NCBI RefSeq assembly: GCF_003813905.1
Contig: NZ_RPFJ01000009.1
Location: 99,342 to 163,341, forward strand
Source: Aureibaculum marinum
GTDB lineage: Bacteria; Bacteroidota; Bacteroidia; Flavobacteriales; Flavobacteriaceae
DNA length: 64,000 nt
Direction: 5' to 3'
Within the stretch, counting starts at the first letter, position 1. Every line of letters starts with the position of its first letter. The position numbers and the translations under genes were made by a program. The notes beneath the pieces are model-generated. The model was not told the origin of the DNA. It saw nothing but the letters and a program-made list of their open reading frames with translations, and searched no databases. Shown piece after piece: positions 17,301 through 23,903 of this stretch.

Positions 17301-17761
17301 TCTGTAGATTTCCAATCTGTAGCTACAGGAATTAGATGTTTGGCAATTTTTGGAGATAAAACTGCCATTTCCCAAGCAATTCCTCCTCCTAAAGAGCCTC
17401 CAATAATAGCATAAAGTTTATTAATTTTTAGTTGTTCTAATCCCAATAAAAATAAACAAGCAATATCTCTGGCTACAAAATCTTTGTAATTTTCTATTAC
17501 AAAACCATCATACCCATTACCTGGTATATTAAAAGCTAAAACGGTATATCTTAAGGTATCTATTACTTTACCATCACCTATTAAGTCTGACCACCATCCG
17601 TCTTTACCAGCAACATTGCTATTACCTGTTAACGCATGGTTAACTAACACTATGGGGGCGGTGTGCAACTCTTTACCAAAAAGTTGATAACTCAAAGGGA
17701 TTTCTGGATACGAAACCCCTGATTGAGTTGTATAATTATTTATAATAATTTTAGATAGCAT
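14372..17761 (-). CDS. Fusion: homoserine O-acetyltransferase + aspartate kinase + homoserine dehydrogenase
   Basis: One uninterrupted 1129-residue reading frame. Residues 1-320 form a MetX-like alpha/beta hydrolase with the nucleophile S123 in GGSLGGG, VNHALTGNSN and a late VHGHDAFL histidine. Residue 324 begins MKILKFGGKSLAN, the start of an aspartate kinase, followed by ACT-like regulation, then the homoserine dehydrogenase Rossmann loop IFGHGLVGGTLID and the family motif GFTEPDAREDLCGNDVARK near the C-terminus. Residues 324-1129 match the size of Escherichia coli ThrA. The protein thus covers aspartate phosphorylation, reduction to homoserine and acylation. It lies between metY and metZ, downstream of a SAM-I riboswitch. 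Confidence 0.92.
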   Translation of the reverse strand: MLSKIIINNYTTQSGVSYPEIPLSYQLFGKELHTAPIVLVNHALTGNSNVAGKDGWWSDLIGDGKVIDTLRYTVLAFNIPGNGYDGFVIENYKDFVARDIACLFLLGLEQLKINKLYAIIGGSLGGGIAWEMAVLSPKIAKHLIPVATDWKSTDWLIANCQIQEQFLLNSKNPVHDARMHAMLCYRTPESFKERFHRSKNEELDVFNVESWLLHHGKKLQERFQLSAYKLMNQLLKTIDASKDNSDKILDTITANIHLVGVDSDLFFTAEENRETQLKLAQTHPNVTYNEINSVHGHDAFLIEFDQLEKIIEGIFRPSSETKRMKILKFGGKSLANGEGINKVVSIIKDKVAQGERIAVVVSARGDATNELEKILEQAVKNQSYKESLEFFKKYQQDVYNTVDFSEEFATLDKLFNGVQLLGDYSNKIKDQVLAQGELLSVKLLASILEEHGINSNITDARTLIKTDENFGNAQPVAKISKENVIAHFKKFNGSTVNIVTGFIASNEKNETTTLGRNGSNYTAALLANYLDAEELQNYTHVDGIYTANPDLVSDARKIKELSYTEANELANFGATILHAKTIIPLIEKNINLRILNTFNPDDEGTLITARSSSEGIKSLSVLENNALINFEGRGLLGRAGVDARIFKALGDQDISVSIISQGSSERGIGLVVEEEKANKAVAALEKEFESDFYSQDVNKISVIDQVSVISLIGIDLSSFHKPFNTLIKNQIVPILFNNTITGKNVSLVVKKNQLHKAVNVIHSEIFGISKKINIAIFGHGLVGGTLIDQIITSKDDIEKRKGIKLNVFAVANSRKVLYDRNGVHENWKNAIEKEGVAYQVDDVIAYAKQYHLENLIAVDNTASKDFVANYIKLAENGFDLVSSNKIGNTIELDFYEELRKVLAKNQKQYLYETNVGAGLPLIDTIKLLHLSGENITRIRGVFSGSLSYLFNHFSVEDRPFSVILKEAIDNGFTEPDAREDLCGNDVARKLLILARELDLKNELEDVQIQNLIPKNLRTVSANEFLNRITELDEVYTNVKQNQEPNFVLRYVGDLSGDLSKDDGATLNVKLDSVPEDSPLGQVKGSDSIFEIYTESYGEQPIVIQGAGAGAAVTARGVFGDVLRLADKLG

Positions 17762-17845
17762 ACATTAATAATTAATCACTTTACCATCCGAAACATCAGA
17801 AATTACAGTACTATTCTTTGTTTCGACATGAATAACATCTCAAAA

Positions 17846-19138
17846 TTAAGCTAAAACACTTTTATCAATTACAGCAAAAGCTTGTTCTAAATCTTCCTTT
17901 AAATCGTCAACATCTTCTAAACCAACAGAAAGTCTAATTAAATCTTGAATTACCCCTGCTGCTGCTTGTTGCTCAACAGTTAATTGTTGATGTGTGGTAC
18001 TAGCAGGATGAATTATTAATGATTTTGTATCTCCTATATTTGCTAACAAAGAAAAAATTTTGGTAGAATCTGTAACTTTTTTAGCTGTTTCAAACCCTCC
18101 TTTTAAACCGAAAGTAACTAACCCGCTTTGTCCTTTTGGCAAATATTCTTTTGCTAACGCATGGTATTTACTACTTTTTAACCCCGGATAATTTACCCAA
18201 GCCACTTCATCTCTTCCTTCTAACCATGTAGCTAACTCTAAAGCATTTGCACTATGCTGTTTTATTCTAACAGGTAATGTTTCTAACCCTTGAATAATTT
18301 GAAAAGCATTAAATGGACTCAAAGCTCCTCCAAAATCACGCAATCCTTCTAAAATTAATTTAAAAGTAAATGCTGCTGCACCTAACGCTTCGCTATACAC
18401 CAAACCATGATAACCTGCAGAAGGTTCTGTAAATTCAGGAAATTTACCATTAGTCCAATCAAATGTACCAGCATCAATAATAGCCCCTCCTAAAGATGTA
18501 CCTTGTCCACCAATATATTTTGTAAGTGAATGGATGACAATATTTGCACCATGTTCAATTGGGTTTAATAATGCAGGAGTTGCAACTGTATTATCCACAA
18601 TAAATGGCACTTGAGCCGCTTTTGCTTGTTTGGAGATTGCTTTTAAATCTAATACATCTAATTTCGGATTTCCTAAAGACTCTACAAAAAAGGCTCTAGT
18701 ATTTTCTTGAACTGCTTTTCCAAAATTTTCAGGATCAGAAGCATCTACAAATGTTGTAGTTATACCAAGTCTTGGTAATGTTACATTTAAAAGGTTAAAT
18801 GTACCTCCATATAAACTACTTGATGCAACTATATGATCACCAGCTTTTAATAAAGTTAATAACCCTGTTGAAATAGCAGATGAACCTGAAGCAAAAACTA
18901 CGGCTCCTACTCCACCTTCAACCGCTGCTAATCGTGTTTGTAATATTTCATTTGTAGGGTTATTTAATCGTGTGTAAATAAAACCTAATTCTTTCAATGA
19001 AAATAAATTTGCGGCATGGTCTGTATCATTAAAAACATACGAAGAAGTTTGATAAATAGGAACTGCTCTTGTACCTCCATTTGTTGTAGTGTCGTGACCT
19101 GCGTGCAACGCATTGGTTGCTAATTTTTTTGTACTCAT
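17846..19138 (-). CDS. metY: O-acetylhomoserine sulfhydrylase (aminocarboxypropyltransferase)
   Basis: A 430-residue PLP enzyme that forms homocysteine from O-acetylhomoserine and sulfide. The start MSTKKLATNALHAGHD, the PLP lysine motif IVIHSLTKYIGGQG and a conserved C-terminal segment IHPASTTHQQL identify MetY. It has an insertion around GGAIIDAGTFDWTNGKFPEF, typical of MetY and absent from the shorter MetZ encoded two genes downstream. It is the first gene of the methionine operon and is directly preceded by a SAM-I riboswitch with a terminator. The next gene follows after 84 bp. Confidence 0.93.
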   Translation of the reverse strand: MSTKKLATNALHAGHDTTTNGGTRAVPIYQTSSYVFNDTDHAANLFSLKELGFIYTRLNNPTNEILQTRLAAVEGGVGAVVFASGSSAISTGLLTLLKAGDHIVASSSLYGGTFNLLNVTLPRLGITTTFVDASDPENFGKAVQENTRAFFVESLGNPKLDVLDLKAISKQAKAAQVPFIVDNTVATPALLNPIEHGANIVIHSLTKYIGGQGTSLGGAIIDAGTFDWTNGKFPEFTEPSAGYHGLVYSEALGAAAFTFKLILEGLRDFGGALSPFNAFQIIQGLETLPVRIKQHSANALELATWLEGRDEVAWVNYPGLKSSKYHALAKEYLPKGQSGLVTFGLKGGFETAKKVTDSTKIFSLLANIGDTKSLIIHPASTTHQQLTVEQQAAAGVIQDLIRLSVGLEDVDDLKEDLEQAFAVIDKSVLA

Positions 19139-19350
19139 TTTTCTTACTTTTTAAATTAATAAATGATTAAAGTTAAAAGTCAAATGCATCATATAATATG
19201 ATGTACTCACAGTACTAAAACACCCTAAAACCTGCTAATTCAAATCAATTTTTTATCTGCTTTACTGCTCAGATAAAAAAATATAATGAACTAACTAATC
19301 CTTCAGGATTATTAGAGTACTTAGAAAAATGTTATTAAGAAATACATAAA

Positions 19351-19369
19351 AAATTACCGGATGTAATTT
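19351..19369 (-). terminator. Riboswitch-linked intrinsic terminator before metY
   Basis: On the minus strand AAATTAC-ATCCG-GTAATTT forms a 7-bp stem running straight into six Ts. It begins 7 nt after the aptamer P1 3' strand. This is the expected expression platform of a transcription-terminating SAM-I riboswitch. Confidence 0.65.
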
Positions 19370-19376
19370 CGTCTGA

Positions 19377-19486
19377 GTTATCTATCCTAAAGTTTTTTCA
19401 ACTTTGGTAGAATTTAGCACCTTCTTTAAAGATTAAAGGGTTGCTAAGGCTTCAGCGGGTCTAATCCCTCTGCCTTTCTTGATAAC
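19377..19486 (-). ncRNA. SAM-I (S-box) riboswitch upstream of metY
   Basis: A compact 110-nt aptamer on the minus strand. It reads GTTATCAAGAAAGGCAGAGG, then GAAGCCTTAGCAACCC, then GGTGCTAAATTCTACC. P1 closes between GTTATC (complement of 19481-19486) and GATAAC (complement of 19377-19382). It should turn off metY-metX/thrA-metZ when SAM is high, using the terminator at 19351-19369. The core is nearly identical to the copy in front of metH, but P3 and P4 are short here. Confidence 0.92.
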
Positions 19487-19634
19487 AATTTCAATAAGTA
19501 ATTGAACTTACGTTGCAAATATTGCAAAACAATTCTTACATATCAAAGCTTTTTCTTTACTTTTTTAGAATTTATTGAAAACAATATATATTGCAAGCTC
19601 TTATTATTTTTATAAAAATTTTAGTAAAAAGCTA

Positions 19635-20045
19635 CTATTTCAATTCGGCATGACCAAAACTTACCGAAAAATCTACACACCAAATATCTACAATTTTATA
19701 CTTAGATATATCAGTATTGCTAGGTATAGCATAAGTATAATTTCCTTGTATACCTTTTAAATCTCCCAAAGAAACAAAATCTGAAGAACCAACATTTGTA
19801 GTAAGATAAACCAATAATTTTGGTCCATTATCAGTTTTAAAGTTTGTAAAATTTAATTGTTTACCGTCAGAACTAACAGCAACATTACCTGAAGTTACAT
19901 GTGCACCTGAAACAAAAGAACCTTTACTTACAATAGTTTCTTCCATTTCTTGTTCCATTTCAAATTCCGTTTGCATATCTTCGCTAGAAGAAGAACAGTT
20001 TGTAAATAAAGCAACTAAAAACAATACCACCAATCCATTTTTCAT
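19635..20045 (-). CDS. DM13-domain lipoprotein
   Basis: This 136-residue protein has a lipoprotein signal (VALFTNCSSSS, lipid-modified Cys at about residue 17), an acidic Glu/Met-rich linker (about 22-37) and a single DM13 domain (about 40-136). The domain shows GSFVSGAHVTSGNV, FKTDNGPKLLVYL and the final IWCVDFSVSFGHAEL. DM13 domains have been proposed to act in electron transfer with a redox cysteine, here the cysteine in IWC. The protein is probably exported and anchored in a membrane. It stands alone between the metY riboswitch and metK on the minus strand. Physiological role unknown. Confidence 0.83.
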   Translation of the reverse strand: MKNGLVVLFLVALFTNCSSSSEDMQTEFEMEQEMEETIVSKGSFVSGAHVTSGNVAVSSDGKQLNFTNFKTDNGPKLLVYLTTNVGSSDFVSLGDLKGIQGNYTYAIPSNTDISKYKIVDIWCVDFSVSFGHAELK

Positions 20046-20148
20046 AAATCTATTTTATATAGTTGACGAAACAATTGCTTTAACCTTACATTAAACAAAA
20101 AATACTAAAAATTTAACAAGACTTTATTCTTAATGCTATTAATTTTTC

Positions 20149-20156
20149 TACCTTTG
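20149..20156 (+). promoter_or_regulatory. -7 promoter element for metK
   Basis: TACCTTTG matches TAnnTTTG exactly. Transcription would begin about 20162, ten bases before the SAM-II-like aptamer. No convincing -33 TTG was found at the usual distance. Confidence 0.6.
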
Positions 20157-20171
20157 ACCTCGTTATTACAC

Positions 20172-20220
20172 AGAGGAATAATTTGACTGATTGCAACCTC
20201 TTAAAAAATGCTAAAGCAGT
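20172..20220 (+). ncRNA. SAM-II-like riboswitch upstream of metK
   Basis: A compact H-type pseudoknot. P1 pairs AGAGG (20172-20176) with CCTCT (20197-20201). The loop carries AATTTGACTGATTGCA, very close to the SAM-II loop core, and the 3' side carries the invariant GCTAAA. P2 pairs ACTG (20186-20189) with CAGT (20217-20220). SAM-II binds S-adenosylmethionine and is best known from Alphaproteobacteria. Downstream, TTGCAATC (20243-20250) is the exact complement of GATTGCAA (20189-20196), and CTTTAG (20231-20236) of CTAAAG (20211-20216). A competing fold followed by a T-run is therefore possible. The switching direction cannot be settled by reading. Confidence 0.72.
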
Positions 20221-20287
20221 ACCTCTACTCCTTTAGTCTATTTTGCAATCTTTTTTATATAAAATCGTTACCATTTAAAATAATATT

Positions 20288-21544
20288 ATGGCATATTTAT
20301 TCACGTCAGAAAGTGTCTCTGAAGGGCATCCTGATAAAGTTGCAGATCAAATTAGTGATGCATTATTAGATAATTTTTTAGCTTTTGATCCTGAATCGAA
20401 AGTAGCATGTGAAACCTTAGTAACTACTGGACAAGTAGTTTTAGCTGGTGAGGTTAAAAGTGAAACTTATTTAGATGTTCAAGAAATAGCTAGAAAGGTT
20501 ATCAATAAAATTGGTTACACCAAAGGCGAGTATCAATTTTCTGGAGATTCTTGTGGAGTAATTTCTTTAATTCACGAACAGTCACAAGATATTAATCAAG
20601 GGGTTGATAGAGCTACTAAAGAAGAGCAAGGTGCTGGAGACCAAGGTATGATGTTTGGTTATGCTACCAATGAAACCGAAAATTACATGCCATTGGCTTT
20701 AGATATTTCTCATAAAATATTGCAAGTACTGGCTGAATTACGAAGAGAAAATAAAGAAATTACCTATTTACGCCCAGATGCAAAAAGCCAAGTTACTATT
20801 GAATATAGTGATGATAATAAGCCAAAACGTATAGATGCAATTGTAGTTTCTACACAACATGATGATTTTGATGCTGATGACGAAAAAATGTTAGCAAAAA
20901 TCAAAAATGATATTATTACCATACTTATACCACGAGTAAAAAAATTATTTCCTGCCCACGTACAGGCATTATTTAATGATGATATTGCCTATCATATTAA
21001 CCCAACGGGTAAATTTGTAATTGGTGGCCCACATGGTGACACTGGTTTAACAGGAAGAAAAATTATTGTAGATACTTATGGAGGAAAAGGAGCTCACGGA
21101 GGTGGTGCTTTTTCTGGTAAAGACCCTAGTAAAGTAGACAGAAGTGCTGCGTATGCCTCTAGACATATTGCTAAAAACTTAGTAGCTGCAGGTGTTGCTA
21201 CCGAAGTACTCGTACAAGTTAGTTACGCTATTGGTGTGGTTGAACCTACTTCTATATTTATTGATACTTACGGAACCTCAACATTAGAATTAACAGATGG
21301 TGAAATTGCAAAAAAAGTTTCTGAAATTTTTGATATGCGACCTGCAGCAATAGAAGAGCGTTTAAAATTACGTAACCCTATTTATTTAGAAACTGCGGCG
21401 TATGGCCATATGGGTAAAGCCCCTGAAACCATTACTAAAATTTTTGAAAGCCCTTATTCTGGTAAAGTAGAAAAAGAAGTAGAATTATTTACTTGGGAAA
21501 AATTAGATTTTGTAGATGCTGTAAAAACTGCATTTAATATGTAA
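20288..21544 (+). CDS. metK: S-adenosylmethionine synthetase
   Basis: This 418-residue cytoplasmic enzyme makes SAM from methionine and ATP. The signature [12 protein letters not shown] is near residue 117 and the P-loop-like [19 protein letters not shown] near 277; the N-terminal [11 protein letters not shown] is also intact. It is somewhat longer than Escherichia coli MetK (384 residues) because of insertions in the second domain. It is transcribed divergently from the methionine operon, with a SAM-II-like riboswitch in its 5' leader and an intrinsic terminator right after the stop codon, so it is a single-gene unit. Confidence 0.96.
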   Translation: MAYLFTSESVSEGHPDKVADQISDALLDNFLAFDPESKVACETLVTTGQVVLAGEVKSETYLDVQEIARKVINKIGYTKGEYQFSGDSCGVISLIHEQSQDINQGVDRATKEEQGAGDQGMMFGYATNETENYMPLALDISHKILQVLAELRRENKEITYLRPDAKSQVTIEYSDDNKPKRIDAIVVSTQHDDFDADDEKMLAKIKNDIITILIPRVKKLFPAHVQALFNDDIAYHINPTGKFVIGGPHGDTGLTGRKIIVDTYGGKGAHGGGAFSGKDPSKVDRSAAYASRHIAKNLVAAGVATEVLVQVSYAIGVVEPTSIFIDTYGTSTLELTDGEIAKKVSEIFDMRPAAIEERLKLRNPIYLETAAYGHMGKAPETITKIFESPYSGKVEKEVELFTWEKLDFVDAVKTAFNM

Positions 21545-21567
21545 ACCACAATATTTTAATATACAAA

Positions 21568-21600
21568 GCCTCATAGTGATTTGATTATGAGGCTTTTTTT
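21568..21600 (+). terminator. Intrinsic terminator of metK
   Basis: AGCCTCATA (21568-21576) pairs with TATGAGGCT (21586-21594) and is followed by a T-run. It lies 24 bp after the metK stop codon. Confidence 0.88.
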
Positions 21601-21723
21601 ATTTATAACTACATTTTACTTTTATACAAAAATTACCGATTTTCGTTTTATAATAACTGTAAAATAGTAAAACGAATTTATGTTTAGTTGTTGTAAACAA
21701 TTATCAGAAAAAACATCGGATAA

Positions 21724-21897
21724 ATGAAAATATCACGAACACAAATAAAAAAAGCTGGTCCCATATTAAAAAATAAAAAGAGTTTCTCAAAAGAAATAGT
21801 AAAAGAAGCGAAAAACAAACTTACTTGCTGGAGAACTATTCAAGGAAAACTTTTAACTCTAAAAATAATTGATGTGCAAATCGTAAATAAAAAATAA
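21724..21897 (+). CDS. Possible small ORF, 57 residues
   Basis: In the 592-bp gap after metK, an ATG at 21724 opens a 57-codon frame beginning MKISRTQIKKAGPILKNKKS and ending VNKK. The product would be strongly basic and soluble, with one cysteine and one tryptophan, and no signal peptide or membrane segment. I do not recognise it and see no clear promoter. The gap is otherwise empty apart from the metK terminator and the hairpin at 22081-22113. It may be a real small gene or chance in AT-rich DNA. Confidence 0.3.
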   Translation: MKISRTQIKKAGPILKNKKSFSKEIVKEAKNKLTCWRTIQGKLLTLKIIDVQIVNKK

Positions 21898-22080
21898 TCC
21901 AATTGCTAACACTTTATAAAAAATATGGTTTTATGTTAATTACAAAGTCAACTAAGTATATAATTTGACATTTAAATTGAAAAGAAAAATATTTATATCT
22001 AGGTAAATCATAAACTAAAATTTAGTGCTTATCTTCTTTCTGCCCTACATTTCTTATGCTCACTCTTAAACGAAACCCAC

Positions 22081-22113
22081 AAAAAAACCTTTTCAAATTG
22101 AAAAGGTTTTTTT
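22081..22113. terminator. Terminator downstream of the M28 peptidase gene
   Basis: A perfect inverted repeat with 16-bp arms: AAAAAAACCTTTTCAA, one base, then its complement. A- and T-runs on both sides let it work in either direction. It lies 23 bp past the stop codon of the peptidase gene on the minus strand. Confidence 0.82.
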
Positions 22114-22136
22114 ATTAGTTGATATTTAAGAGTGAA

Positions 22137-23696
22137 TTATTTGTCTTCAAGCATTCCTTTACGTTCTGGAGACCTTGGTGTTGGCCATTCCATTTGCTTT
22201 CCTGTTCTTTTGCTTACAGGCAATACAATTTTATCTTTTGGTGTTGATTGCTCATCTTCACTAGCCATATATGCTAAAATAGCGGTTAAAATAGCATTGC
22301 TGCGTACATCATCAAAAACAATTTTATCGTAAGTATCACGGTTGGTATGCCATGTATAATTCCAATATGACCAACTTAAAGAACTTAAACTAAACGCAGG
22401 TGCTCCTGCAGCAATAAATGAAGCATAATCTGACCCTCCACGACCTGGCGTTCCAGGAAAAGTAGTTTCAATGTGCTTGGTAATATCATTAGGTACTGCG
22501 GCTAACCATCTTCCTAAAAAATCATACGAATGTAAAAATCCTTGTCCTGATAAATTTACCACTCTACCCGTACCATTATCTTGATTAAATAAAGCTTGTA
22601 TATTTTTTACAATTTCTGGATGATCTTCTACAAAGGCTCTAGAACCATTTAAACCTTGCTCTTCACTTCCCCAAAGTCCAACCAATATGGTACGCTTAGG
22701 ATTTGGATAATATTTTTTTAATAAACGCACTGCTTCCATCATTACCAAACTTCCTGTTCCATTATCAGTAGCTCCTGTTCCTCCATCCCAAGAATCGAAA
22801 TGAGCTGAAAGAATAATATATTCTTCAGGCTTTTCTGTTCCTTTTATTTCTGCAATGGTATTAAAAGTTGGTACTGCTCCTAATTCTTTAGATTCAGCTA
22901 CTACTTTTATTTGTGGTTTATGACCAGACTCAACCAACCTATATAACATTCCATAATCTTCTAATTCAAGATCAACTGATGGAATTTTTTTAGTTCTTGC
23001 ACTAAATATTTTATTGGCTCCAAATCCTTTAGACCAATAACTAGATACGATTCCGGCAGCACCTGCTTTTTCTAATGCTTCAATTATTGAACGGCTGTTA
23101 TACCCTGTATTTCTAATATTTTCTCTCCATGCTTTGGTTTGTGCTTCACGTTCTTTTTTCATCTTTTCAAAAGACTCTTCTGTAGCAAATTCTTCCCAGT
23201 TGTAATCAGGTCTACCCGTAAGCTGCTTCATATCAACCATTACAAATTTACCTTTTACATTAGGCAACCACTTTTTAAATTCTTCAGCATTTTTTACTGT
23301 AGGCAATACCGTTAATTCTGCAGTTACTCCTTTTTTAGAAGTACTTGGATTCCACGCCAATTGTGTTCCTTTTAAAGTTTGAACACGAGGATAAATCATA
23401 TCTATATGTGTTATACCTCGTTCCCAACCACGCCATTCACCGTATTTTTCATTTCTTGCATCTACTCCCCATTTTTTAAACTCAGCAACTGCCCAATCAT
23501 GAGCATGTTTCATCTGTGGTGTACCTACCAATCGAGGTCCAATTACATCTAACATTTCATGAGCTAAACGTTCTAATTGCGAATTTTCATTAGCCTCTTT
23601 TATGATGTTTTCAATAACAACATCCTTTTCTTGTGCACTTATACTAACACTAAATAGCATTAAAGCCACTAAACAATACTTGAATAATTTTTTCAT
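22137..23696 (-). CDS. Secreted M28-family metallopeptidase with PA-type insert
   Basis: A 519-residue exported protein. Signal peptide at 1-21 (ending SISAQ). Residues 100-270 contain a protease-associated-like region. The catalytic domain has the zinc ligands of M28 peptidases: SAHFDSWDGG (His/Asp), TDNGTGS, WGSEEQGLNGS (Glu pair), LFNQDNG and a final WHTNRDTYD histidine. It resembles plasma glutamate carboxypeptidase-like enzymes that remove amino acids or dipeptides from peptides. The C-terminal tail SPERKGMLEDK is unusual but short. It is a single-gene unit, probably acting in the periplasm or outside the cell. Specificity cannot be deduced. Confidence 0.9.
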   Translation of the reverse strand: MKKLFKYCLVALMLFSVSISAQEKDVVIENIIKEANENSQLERLAHEMLDVIGPRLVGTPQMKHAHDWAVAEFKKWGVDARNEKYGEWRGWERGITHIDMIYPRVQTLKGTQLAWNPSTSKKGVTAELTVLPTVKNAEEFKKWLPNVKGKFVMVDMKQLTGRPDYNWEEFATEESFEKMKKEREAQTKAWRENIRNTGYNSRSIIEALEKAGAAGIVSSYWSKGFGANKIFSARTKKIPSVDLELEDYGMLYRLVESGHKPQIKVVAESKELGAVPTFNTIAEIKGTEKPEEYIILSAHFDSWDGGTGATDNGTGSLVMMEAVRLLKKYYPNPKRTILVGLWGSEEQGLNGSRAFVEDHPEIVKNIQALFNQDNGTGRVVNLSGQGFLHSYDFLGRWLAAVPNDITKHIETTFPGTPGRGGSDYASFIAAGAPAFSLSSLSWSYWNYTWHTNRDTYDKIVFDDVRSNAILTAILAYMASEDEQSTPKDKIVLPVSKRTGKQMEWPTPRSPERKGMLEDK

Positions 23697-23903
23697 TTTA
23701 GAGTGATTTTATTTTGAGAATTAATTTATGAAAATAGTAATAATATTTGAATGGTACAATTGATAAGCTATCTGATGTTAAAAACCAAAATGATAATAGC
23801 TCAACTTTGCAGATTAAAATGTAATAATACTTACTTATTACAAACAAAAAATCTACTTATTTCTGCTATTAAAATAAGTAGATTTTTATGAATTTTAATA
23901 AAC

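Noticed and set aside
17762..17845. Leader peptide or third riboswitch between metY and metX/thrA
   Set aside because: Only an eight-codon frame and no S-box or SAM-II core sequence could be found in the 84 bp.
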